NCBI GenBank assembly: GCA_024227155.1
Contig: JAAELB010000288.1
Location: 1 to 38,674 of the forward strand
Reading direction: 5' to 3'
Source: Desulfobulbaceae bacterium
GTDB taxonomy: Bacteria; Desulfobacterota; Desulfobulbia; Desulfobulbales; Desulfocapsaceae
DNA: 38,674 nucleotides
Under the pieces are notes generated by a model that did no database searches, was not told the DNA's origin, and saw only the letters and a list, made by a program, of their open reading frames with translations. The first letter of the stretch is position 1, and every line of letters begins with the position of its first letter. Position numbers and translations under genes: made by a program. Of this stretch, positions 24,600 through 33,400 are shown piece by piece.

Positions 24600-25483
24600 A
24601 TTTGCCGCCTGCCATGGTCAAAATAGTTCCGAAGACTATCACCGATAAAGTTAAATGAAATGACCGTTAAAATCATAATTGCAGCAGGAATCATGCTGAC
24701 ATATGGGGACTCATCCAGCACATCTCGTCCTTCAGCAATCATACGACCCCAACTCGGTGTTGGAGCAGAAACCCCCAAGCCCAGAAAGCTCAGTGATCCT
24801 TCAGCCATGATCATAAAGGCAACCACCAGCAACCCATATACTGTCACAGGTATAACTACATTGGGGATGATTTCGCGCATCAAAATAGCTAAATCACCTG
24901 CACCTGTCAGCTTTGCAGCCTGAACGAACTCCAGATTACTCAAGGCAAGAGTTCTGGCCCTGGCAACCCTGCAAAATGCTGGAATAGAGAGAAATCCAAG
25001 TGACAAAATCAGATTCTGGAGACTTGCTCCCACATAAAAGCTCACTGCCAGTAGTAGCAGTAGGCCGGGAAAAGCAAGGATGATGTCCATACCGGCCACA
25101 ATGAGCGAATCCAAATAACCGCGATAAAAGCCTGCAAGACAACCAAGAAAGCCGCCTGTGAAAATCCCAATAAGGGGTGCAATCAAACCTATTGACAGTG
25201 AAATGCGCGCCCCATAGATTGACCGCGACAGGATGTCTCTGCCCATGGAATCAGTTCCCAGCCAATAAGTGTAAGGTGATTGCGACGTCTCACCAGAAGG
25301 TTTATCGACTGCTATCTCAGTTACCGCGCCCGGAGAAGCATTCAGATTATCCCAATCCATTTTATCAGGATCTTGAATAGCCCATAAATCAATAGTTACT
25401 GCACCAATAACAAGTAAAGTGAGCCAGGTTATAGATACCCAAAATACAGGTCCCAATCTATTGGAGGCGGCTCTACTCTCCAT
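24596..25483 (-). CDS. Peptide/metal ABC transporter permease (DppC type)
   Basis: A 295-residue inner-membrane permease with five to six membrane segments. The N-terminal OppC-type region holds YWLGTDSMGRDILSRSIYGA, and the EAA coupling loop reads LSNLEFVQAAKLTGAG. SFLGLGVSAPTPSWGRMIAEG is diagnostic for DppC/OppC/NikC. The gene overlaps the DppB-type gene by 11 bp. It forms the heterodimeric channel with DppB. Confidence 0.93.
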   Translation of the reverse strand: MESRAASNRLGPVFWVSITWLTLLVIGAVTIDLWAIQDPDKMDWDNLNASPGAVTEIAVDKPSGETSQSPYTYWLGTDSMGRDILSRSIYGARISLSIGLIAPLIGIFTGGFLGCLAGFYRGYLDSLIVAGMDIILAFPGLLLLLAVSFYVGASLQNLILSLGFLSIPAFCRVARARTLALSNLEFVQAAKLTGAGDLAILMREIIPNVVIPVTVYGLLVVAFMIMAEGSLSFLGLGVSAPTPSWGRMIAEGRDVLDESPYVSMIPAAIMILTVISFNFIGDSLRNYFDHGRRQI

Positions 25484-26429
25484 ATGAGCCCTCTGGTCGG
25501 ATACGTGGGTCCAGGAACAGATACAAAATATCTACAATTGAATTGATAGAGACATAGCCAATGGTTAAGAGAAGGATGCAGCCTTGAACCATTAAAAAGT
25601 CTCGACCATAGATAGCATTCAACAGTAGTCTGCCGATGCCCGGTAACGCAAATACAGTCTCGACGATGACAGCTTCCCCTATACAACGCCCCACCTGAAG
25701 GCCCAGAATAGTTACCAGCGTCAATGAAGATGGTCGCAAGGCATGGAACAAGAGTATCTTCCAGGGCGATAGGCCTTTGGCTCTTGCCATGAGAATATAA
25801 TTTTGTTGCAGCGTGGTAATCAGATCGCTGCGAAGCACTCGCATAAGAACAACCCATTCTATGAGTGCAATACTCAAGGCAGGGAGCACAAAGGATTTAA
25901 GATTGGCCCACGGGTTATCAAAAAACGGTGTATATCCACTGGCTGGCAACCAGCGGAGATGAATAGAAAACAGGTAGATGCCAAAAAGTGCCATCACGAA
26001 ACTTGGAACTGAAAGGGTTGCAAATCCCACCCCGCTGACAAAACGATCTAACGTTGAATCCTGTTTGTAAGCACAAAATATACCAGCAGGGAGTGCAAAC
26101 AGCAGGGCAATACATTGGGAGAAGAAAAGGAGTTCCAAGGTAACAGGCAAGCGGGCAACGATGGCGTTGTAGACTGGTTCGCCGGTCTGGTAGGAGACTC
26201 CCAGGTTTGCCTGAAAAACATTTCCTAGCCATATGAAATAGCGAATAAAAATATTGCGATCAAGACCGAGGTCTTTTCGAACGGCCTCAATATCATCCAG
26301 TGTCGCATCCGGACCACTGATAACATAGGACACATCACCTGGCAAAACGTTTACCATCAGAAAAGTGATCATAGTCACTGCCAGCACTACAATAATGAAT
26401 CGTAGAAATTTTCTGCGGATAAACTGCAT
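25473..26429 (-). CDS. Peptide/metal ABC transporter permease (DppB type)
   Basis: A 318-residue permease beginning with a membrane anchor (FLRFIIVVLAVTMITFLMVNV) and PGD, typical of DppB/OppB/NikB. The EAA loop QQNYILMARAKGLSPWKILL and the late FALPGIGRLLLNAIYGRDF are diagnostic. It starts 15 bp after the in-operon methyltransferase-like gene, with AAGG 10 nt before the ATG. It imports together with DppC, the D/F ATPases and the binding protein at 27807. Confidence 0.93.
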   Translation of the reverse strand: MQFIRRKFLRFIIVVLAVTMITFLMVNVLPGDVSYVISGPDATLDDIEAVRKDLGLDRNIFIRYFIWLGNVFQANLGVSYQTGEPVYNAIVARLPVTLELLFFSQCIALLFALPAGIFCAYKQDSTLDRFVSGVGFATLSVPSFVMALFGIYLFSIHLRWLPASGYTPFFDNPWANLKSFVLPALSIALIEWVVLMRVLRSDLITTLQQNYILMARAKGLSPWKILLFHALRPSSLTLVTILGLQVGRCIGEAVIVETVFALPGIGRLLLNAIYGRDFLMVQGCILLLTIGYVSINSIVDILYLFLDPRIRPEGSYGE

Positions 26430-26444
26430 CTGTTTTTTACCTTT

Positions 26445-27782
26445 TCAGGTTAACGGTAGAGGCAGAAAACTCGAATCACCTCCGGGGCGGGAATCACCTC
26501 CGGGGCGGATCGCAATATCACCAACTACATTTTCAAATCCATTATATCCGGCTGCGCAAAGTGCATCCACCGCACCGCCAATAAATCCCTCACTTTTAGT
26601 TTTTTGCCATAAGTCAGAATGTAATTTTCTTTGCTCCTGGCGTGGCCTTTGTACTTTTGGACCATCAAGAAATCCTTTGTCATTCCGGAGACAAATATCA
26701 TGATGTTCAAATAGGAAATCTATGCGGGCAGAAAATTGTTGCCAATAATCGCTATTGCTACGAATACAGTACGCAAGTTCCGCCAAAAGAGTTGCTTCTG
26801 TATCATCATCGTGGATTGTGAACCATGGCACCACACTTAAGGGGCGAAGCACATCTATGCTAAATGCAAATTCGATGGGAAGCAGATGACCACCTTGTTT
26901 TTGGTAAATAACATATCGCCTGTATGATCCTGAACCATGGTTGGTGCCAGCCACAAAAATCCCGCCTTCCTGCAATTTTCTTCCGGCCTGGGTTATCATA
27001 CGAATTCTGTCTTGAGCCTTAAAGTAAACCAAGACGTTCATACATCTGACTACATGAGCATAGGGGAGATGGCAAGTATCTATTTCTGCTTCATGAAAAG
27101 TCAGCTGCTCCGTTTCGAATTCTTTTATGGGATTTTGGATGAGCTTGTAACCGTCCTTTTCATAAAAACCAGTTGTATTGTCTGCTATTTCCAGCATCGG
27201 ATAAAGTTTGTTAAAGGCAGTCTTGAACCTGTTTTTTGTGGAAATATGATCAGCATAGAAGTTAGAAGTATCCGGTGCACCAAAACGTGGTTGCATATAT
27301 TGAAAAGTTCCATCCTTTGCAAAACATCCGTAGTGGCCGTCTGGGTCAATTACTACAAAAGGTGCAAAGTGCTGGTCAATCCCAAACACCTTCCAGTCTG
27401 GAAAATTGCGGCTTGTATCTATTGTGGTTAGCGGTGGGAATCCACACCCAATATCAATTAAAATAGCCTGTTGATCCCTTGGGACCAAGATTTTTTTTCT
27501 GATATACTCATCAAATACAGCATGACGCCCCGGATTAGTAAATGGTGGAATAATACCACCAAGAGAACCAGGCAATATTCGGGGAATCACGGTGGATAAT
27601 TCCCATGTATGGTATGGACTGAAATCTGTGGCAGACTGCCCTGCTTGTCTCATAAGAATAAGCGTTCGCAGGATAAAATCTTGTGCTGCACTGCCAAGTA
27701 TTGAAAACTCAACTTCCTCGGCCAATTCATGAGACAGATCTCCACCCAGATACTCGGAAACCAAGGAGTTGAAAGTTTTCAT
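26445..27782 (-). CDS. SAM-methyltransferase-like protein inside the transporter operon
   Basis: A 445-residue protein, long for a class I methyltransferase. Residues about 105-125 hold ILIDIGCGFPPLTTIDTS, a SAM-binding loop, followed by an acidic VFGIDQH at the end of strand 2; HVVRCMNVLVYF and GGIFVAGTNHGSGSYRRYV resemble later core strands. The extra N-terminal 100 and C-terminal 130 residues match nothing I recognise. It sits between the binding-protein gene (24 bp) and the DppB gene (15 bp), which is unusual for importers, and suggests modification or synthesis of the transported ligand. The C-terminus carries a tandem RPGGDS pair from an 18-bp duplication. Nicotianamine-synthase-like enzymes share this fold, but no specific match is claimed. 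Confidence 0.7.
   Translation of the reverse strand: MKTFNSLVSEYLGGDLSHELAEEVEFSILGSAAQDFILRTLILMRQAGQSATDFSPYHTWELSTVIPRILPGSLGGIIPPFTNPGRHAVFDEYIRKKILVPRDQQAILIDIGCGFPPLTTIDTSRNFPDWKVFGIDQHFAPFVVIDPDGHYGCFAKDGTFQYMQPRFGAPDTSNFYADHISTKNRFKTAFNKLYPMLEIADNTTGFYEKDGYKLIQNPIKEFETEQLTFHEAEIDTCHLPYAHVVRCMNVLVYFKAQDRIRMITQAGRKLQEGGIFVAGTNHGSGSYRRYVIYQKQGGHLLPIEFAFSIDVLRPLSVVPWFTIHDDDTEATLLAELAYCIRSNSDYWQQFSARIDFLFEHHDICLRNDKGFLDGPKVQRPRQEQRKLHSDLWQKTKSEGFIGGAVDALCAAGYNGFENVVGDIAIRPGGDSRPGGDSSFLPLPLT
26473..26508 (-). repeat. Perfect 18-bp tandem duplication
   Basis: GAATCACCTCCGGGGCGG occurs twice back to back (26473-26490, 26491-26508), inside the end of the methyltransferase-like gene, encoding RPGGDS twice. 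It is a likely recent slippage event. Confidence 0.85.
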
Positions 27783-27806
27783 CTGTTCCTTTTTCTTATT
27801 GCTACA

Positions 27807-29330
27807 TTATTTCAATGCTGGATAGAAGAGTGGTATTCCCTGGATGATTTGCTCTGGCTTGCTGAGTTTTTTATCAGCAATGAAATGATATCGCCGCCCG
27901 GCCAGAAACATTGTTATAGCATCAGAGTTGATTTTGGTAGCTATGGTACAAAGAAGATTACGCCGCATTTCAGGATTGGTTTCCGTACGTTGCTTTTCCA
28001 AAAGTGTATCCATTTCTGGATCGACATATTTAGAAAAATTAGCCCTACTTGTTGAGTAGTATTCTTTGAATAGCGCCGGCCCCTGGTCAGGTGCACTGGG
28101 TATTCGTCCACTCCCCATCTGATAGTTGCCAGTGACGATTGCTTTGATCAACGCGCCCATATCCAGCGGCCGTAGAGTCAGGTCAATTCCAACTGCTTTA
28201 CACAGTTGCTGAAGAATCTGGCCCAATTCCTGTCCCCTTGGTGTCTGGGTGTGTATGTATTCAACTTCTATCGGTTTGCCATATTCGGCTATAAGTTTTT
28301 TCGCAGCTTCAGGGTCATGTATTGGGTAGGCGATGTCATCACATTCCAGACTGTTTCCAAAAGTGTGTTCGATGGCATGGATTGTATCTTTTAAGCTGAT
28401 AGAGATATATTTTGCCTGGCTCCAGGCATGGAGGATTGCTTTTCTTACACGTACATCATCAAGGGGTGGCTTACTTTGGTTCATCCTGATAATATCGGCC
28501 CCATTATCGAGAGCAGTGAATACTTTAAAGGCCGAATCTACCTGAGCCTGTTTGATATGGATTCCGCGATCAGTGTAAATTAGGTCTATTTCACCCGCCT
28601 TTAAGCTCGCGTATCTGGTTTGAGAGTCACTGATTATCCTAAAAGTAATCGAGTCGGCAACTGGTTGGATTTTCTTCCAGTAGCCTGGATTTTTTTTAAG
28701 ACTTACGTAGTCGGCTCGTTTCCATTCAACAAACCGAAATGGACCCGTTCCTACGGGAAGGCTGTTCCTGATTTCCTGGTCGACAGCCGCAGGTGAAGGA
28801 ATCAGCGCTATACCACGGTTCCATGCAATAGCTCCCTTAAACGCGGGCCAGGGGTGTTTAAGGTTAAAGCAGACCGTGTGACTATCTATTTTTTCAACAG
28901 ATATAATCGGTGTAATGTAAGCACGTGCCCTGAACTTGATTTTCGGATCAAGCATCCGATTCCAATGGGCAGTGACAGCATCTGCTGAAAATGGTGTGCC
29001 ATCATGGAAAGACACTCCTTTGCGGAGTGCAACAGTCCAGGTTTTTCCATCAACTGACGGAGTAGCCGTAAGACCGAGAGCAGGGATAAGTTCTCCATGT
29101 TCATCCATGTAAAACAGAGGTTCCAAGACGGCGTTGACTACAATTGCTGTGGATATGGTGAAACCACCCCGCTTGATAACATCAAACCCGTGGAATGTCT
29201 CAACACCTACTTTTAACTCTTTTTTTGACGACTGGGCAAATGAGGTACCAATCCAAACGATCGACAAAAACAACAGTAAAAAATAAATGATTGAGCGACG
29301 AAAACGATTCCGGGTGAAATGATATAGCAT
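27807..29330 (-). CDS. Periplasmic binding protein of the peptide/nickel ABC transporter family
   Basis: A 507-residue SBP_bac_5 family lipidless binding protein. It has a signal peptide (IIYFLLLFLSIVWIGTSFAQ, residues about 15-34), then LEPLFYMDEHGELIPALG, WTVALRKGVSFHDGTPFSAD and ADYVSLKKNPGYW, typical of DppA/OppA/NikA. It captures the ligand in the periplasm for the DppBCDF system downstream. Ligand identity is not readable. GGAGGG precedes the ATG. First gene of the leftward operon (27807 down to 22631). Confidence 0.92.
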   Translation of the reverse strand: MLYHFTRNRFRRSIIYFLLLFLSIVWIGTSFAQSSKKELKVGVETFHGFDVIKRGGFTISTAIVVNAVLEPLFYMDEHGELIPALGLTATPSVDGKTWTVALRKGVSFHDGTPFSADAVTAHWNRMLDPKIKFRARAYITPIISVEKIDSHTVCFNLKHPWPAFKGAIAWNRGIALIPSPAAVDQEIRNSLPVGTGPFRFVEWKRADYVSLKKNPGYWKKIQPVADSITFRIISDSQTRYASLKAGEIDLIYTDRGIHIKQAQVDSAFKVFTALDNGADIIRMNQSKPPLDDVRVRKAILHAWSQAKYISISLKDTIHAIEHTFGNSLECDDIAYPIHDPEAAKKLIAEYGKPIEVEYIHTQTPRGQELGQILQQLCKAVGIDLTLRPLDMGALIKAIVTGNYQMGSGRIPSAPDQGPALFKEYYSTSRANFSKYVDPEMDTLLEKQRTETNPEMRRNLLCTIATKINSDAITMFLAGRRYHFIADKKLSKPEQIIQGIPLFYPALK

Positions 29331-29408
29331 ACTCGAACCCTCCGTTATGAATTATCGTGCAGTAAAACCCTCTTTTGACTCTTTCATTAACAAATTGTGG
29401 ATTACTTT

Positions 29409-29600
29409 TTAGTGCCTTACTCCAGAAAGACTGTCAGAAAAAACAAGTAACCTGGAGACTAATTTAACATTACTAACTTGGCGTAACCGGCAAGGCACTT
29501 ACTTACCGTTTACCGGTGTTAGTACCTTAGAAATTATTTTCTGCGTTTTCCTGGCAGAAAATAATTTCGTAAAGCTACTTATCCCGTTTGTCGGGGTTAG
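29409..29600 (+). repeat. TTAG-ended multi-stem repeat, copy R1 with second right half
   Basis: 29409-29522 is a 114-bp unit identical to 33846-33959: TTAGTGCCTTACTCCAG at the left, inner stem CTCCAG/CTGGAG, outer stem AGTGCCTT/AAGGCACT, and a final hairpin CCGTTTACCGG plus TGTTAG. A further right-half-like unit follows to 29600 (ACTTATCCCGTTTGTCGGGG then TTAG), which also encodes the last codons of the TetR gene on the other strand. Confidence 0.9.
29530..29568 (-). terminator. Long AT-rich stem-loop, possible TetR terminator
   Basis: GAAATTATTTTCTG (29530-29543) and CAGAAAATAATTTC (29555-29568) form a perfect 14-bp stem with an 11-nt loop, 7 bp beyond the TetR stop on the minus strand. There is no strong T-run; it could equally be part of the repeat array. 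Confidence 0.45.
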
Positions 29601-30243
29601 ATAATCCGTCTATCGCCCCACGACTCACTTTTGCCCTTTCTTCCGGGGTGAGATTGGCTGATACCCTTTTTATTTCATCCTCTTTACCGGATATTCCCTT
29701 GCAGATAATTTCGCTGCACAGAGGCATCATTTGTTTAATCACTTCTTCATTTGTCCAAACGAGGGCAAAACCAGTACTGACTGACGTTGCTATCCCATGG
29801 GTCAACTGCCCTCTTATTATTCTGATCCAGCCAATAAGCTCACTACTTAAACCTTGAAATGGATGATAATCTTCCAATTCCTTGTATACCAATTCCCAGA
29901 AAGCAAATTTTCGTTTTTGGATTTCTTCAGGTTTTCCATAGTGCATACAATTGAAAAGCAGAGCATGATCCCTGGCAAAAAAAATGTAGCCAATCGCCTG
30001 GTCTACCCATGCATCTCCGGTATAGTTCTTCAAAGTATATTCTGCAAAAATCTCCCAAGCCCGATCGAGAACAGCACTCTTTAGTTCTTCCATGGTCGTA
30101 AAATGAGAAAAAATGGGCATAGTGGAAGAACCCAGCCTTTTTGCCACCATTTTTGGCGTGATGCCTTCCCACCCATGTTCTTTTAGCTGGTCAAGACCGG
30201 CTTCAATCACAGTAGATTTTGTATATTTTGTTTTCTTTGGCAT
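29575..30243 (-). CDS. TetR-family regulator
   Basis: A 222-residue regulator with an N-terminal TetR helix-turn-helix (residues about 8-55: STVIEAGLDQLKEHGWEGIT, PKMVAKRLGSSTMPIFSHF) and a helical ligand-binding C-domain. Its final residues (LSNPDKRDK) and stop are encoded by a repeat hairpin at 29581-29600, so the native C-terminus may have been changed. It is divergent from the hybrid kinase at 30432, with palindromes between them. Both are bracketed by identical 114-bp repeats. GGAG is 7 nt before the ATG. Confidence 0.88.
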   Translation of the reverse strand: MPKKTKYTKSTVIEAGLDQLKEHGWEGITPKMVAKRLGSSTMPIFSHFTTMEELKSAVLDRAWEIFAEYTLKNYTGDAWVDQAIGYIFFARDHALLFNCMHYGKPEEIQKRKFAFWELVYKELEDYHPFQGLSSELIGWIRIIRGQLTHGIATSVSTGFALVWTNEEVIKQMMPLCSEIICKGISGKEDEIKRVSANLTPEERAKVSRGAIDGLSNPDKRDK

Positions 30244-30279
30244 TACTCCTCCATGAATAAAACGCGTTATATATTTACG

Positions 30280-30296
30280 GTTATATAACTATAGTT
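30280..30296. promoter_or_regulatory. Candidate TetR operator (overlapping palindromes)
   Basis: GTTATATAAC (30280-30289) and AACTATAGTT (30287-30296) are two perfect 10-bp palindromes sharing three bases, 37 bp upstream of the TetR start and 136 bp upstream of the kinase start. Position and symmetry suit autoregulation. Confidence 0.45.
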
Positions 30297-30431
30297 ATTT
30301 TCAGTCAAGAAATTTTGCAACATTATAATACTCAGTCGCAATTCATCTGGGTTTTGAAGTAGAATGGTGTGATGCTGTATCTGTGAGTGAATGATCTTAT
30401 TCTTCAATAAACCCATTCGGCGAGTCATTCA

Positions 30432-33400
30432 ATGAGACATAGACATCCCAACAAGCTCACTTTACCTATCCTGCTTCTATCATTCCTCTGGTCGATATCT
30501 ACATGTAGTTCAGGAAATACAACAGAACTAGTTATTGGAGAAGTTCTGAACAAGAACAGTGTAGGCCATTATATTGAATTTTATGAAGATAAGGAAAAGA
30601 GTCTGACGATACATGATGTTTCACAGATGAATAGCGAAAATCAATTTCAAAATTCTGATAGATCTGTTCCAAGATTTGGCTTTTCCTCATCGGCATATTG
30701 GGTTCGCTTAGCAATTAGCAATGCAACAAATCAGGACAAACAACTATTTCTTGAGGTTCGCAATTCATATCTTGACCAAATAGAATTTTTCATGCCTGAC
30801 AGTGCAGGTGATTGGATTGGAAGAAAGACAGGTGAACTTTTTCCTTTTGCAACAAGAGATGTAAAGAGCGGAACTTTCATTTTCAACTTCCCCCTGCCAC
30901 ACCAGAGTAAAGGAGTATATTTTTTAAGACTTGAAGGAGAGAGCGCCCTTAATATGCCGATTTTCCTGTATGACAGTAAAAGTCAGCAGGAAACTCAATT
31001 CAGAAGAACCATGTTTTTAGGATTCTATTTAGGTACGACCTCCATAATAATGCTTATCTCGTTGTTTCTGTTTTTCCAGATTAAGGATTCGGCCCTTCTC
31101 TTTTTCTTTTTTTACCTTGTAATTGATATCCTGGTATTTGCAAATTATAGAGGGTTAACCGCTCAATATCTTTGGCCTAATAGGCCTTTCTGGCCAAACC
31201 AGATCGTGTTCGCTTTTTATTCTCTCTATAATATTTTCTTTCTTCTTTTTACCAGGTCTTTTTTGGATAGTTCCAGGTGGCTGAAAGCCTGGGACAGGGT
31301 GATGGTCGCTCAGATAATTATTCTGTCTGCTTTTATAATTCCCGGGATATTTGTGCCCTATAGAATTGGGGTTCAGTTTTTACTTCTGTCAGTTGTTTTG
31401 TGCCATTTCACAGCGTTTACTAGTGGTATCATATGCTTTTACAATAAAAATAAATCTGCCGGACATTTTCTTCTTGCCTGTACCCCGATCACAATCACAA
31501 CGACCATATTCATCCTGCTCATGATGGATTTGCTGCCCTTCGTCGGGTTATTTTCTGCAATCTTATATGGAAGTTACTATCTGAAACTTGCCCTTTTACC
31601 TATCGCAATCATCGGTCGCGTAAAGTTGCTCCAAGGGGAAAAACAGTTCCTTTTAGAAAAAGTCACAAATCTCAAAGATGACTTTTTTGCAAAAACTTCC
31701 CACGAATTACGAACTCCATTACATGGAATAATCGGCATCGCCGAGTCACTTGTAGATCAAAATTCAAATACAAAATTTTCTACATCAGATCGAAATAAGC
31801 TCGAAGTAATTATGGCTGCAGGGAGACGACTGGCAAGCCTGGTTGATGATATTCTTGATGTTTCCAGACTTAAAAATAATGAAATTAAGCTTAACAGGAA
31901 ATCAATTGATTTTCATCAACTCACAGAGATTATCTTCACCCTGTGTACCGCTTTGACCACGGGGAAAAATGTGAAGCTCATCAATGCAGTACCAAAAGAT
32001 ATTACAGCAGTGCTTGGTGATGAAAACCGATTGCAGCAGATCATGCACAACCTGGTGGGCAATGCCATTAAATTTACTGATAACGGTGCTGTTACAGTGA
32101 CGGCTAGAAAAGAAAATGAGTACATCCGTATTGCCATACAAGATACAGGTATGGGCATCCCCCAAGATCTGTTGGACACAATATTTCTTTCTTTTGAACA
32201 GGTACATTCAGAGGGTAACAGATACTCTCAAGGGACAGGTCTGGGGCTCAGCATTGTAAAACGTCTGGTTGAACTCCATGGCGGTACTATTGAAGTCCAA
32301 TCAGCGGTGGGTAAAGGCTCTGTTTTTTCTTTTACAATCCCTGCGAGTCCCACCCCGGCTGTAACTTCCAGCAACCTGACTCTGCCAATTGCTCAACTTA
32401 CTGACTCTCTGGAAGAAGAGCTTGAGGGGGACCAGGCTGATAATGATAAAAAGCAACCATATTTCAATATTCTGGTAGTTGATGATGAGCCCATAAACCT
32501 ACAGGTTGTAAGCAGCCACCTGGTTGAGAAAAACTTTTCAGTTCAAACAGTGACAAGTGGAGAGCAGGCGCTGGCAGCAATGGAACGAGGCGTACCGCAT
32601 CTCATCCTTCTTGATGTTATGATGCCTAAAATGTCAGGTTTTGAGGTATGCAGAAAAATCAGGGAGCAATACTCCAAGTCTCAAATTGTTATAATTTTTC
32701 TAACCGCAAAAAATCAGGTGAATGATCTGGTGGAAGGATTTTCTCTGGGAGCAAATGATTACCTGAGCAAACCCTTTTCTAAAAACGAATTGCTCACCAG
32801 GGTCAGGTACCATCTGGAAACAAATCAGATAGCCAATCGTCTGATCTGTCTTACCGATTTTTCACTTCAAGCTGGTAAGATGAGGGAAGTTGAAAATAAT
32901 TTTCAGGCTGCATTCCACGTGATCTGCCAGGAGCTTTATGTAGATTGCGGAGTGATAACGATCGATGGAACATTAGTCGCAAAGTATGGAGAATCACCTG
33001 AAAAATTACTAGAAACCCATCTCGCATTTGCCAATATAAGTAACGACGCTGAAGAGATCACGATTCACCGCCTTCAAAACGCTGAACTGACAAGGGTAAC
33101 CCCTCATTTTCAGGAAGAAATTGAAATGATATTGGCAAAAGATGGACCGCAATTATTTAGCCAATTGGATATTGAGTTTATTAGAAATATTTTAGCGACA
33201 ATCAAAATCACCAGAGATAATCTTCGTGAAATTATATCTGATGTTCGCCTCCTATCCGGTATAAATCAAATCCGAGAGAACATAACCAACATTACACATA
33301 TAAAGTCACAAAGGAACTATTGTCTGGTGAGCTGCGAAGATGAAGAAAAATCCTTTGAATTGAGGATTTCCTTAAAAAACATACAGACCTTTTTCAAAGA

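Noticed and set aside
26937-27431. 164-codon plus-strand frame opposite the methyltransferase-like gene
   Set aside because: Antisense shadow of a gene with a visible SAM-binding motif and operon context.
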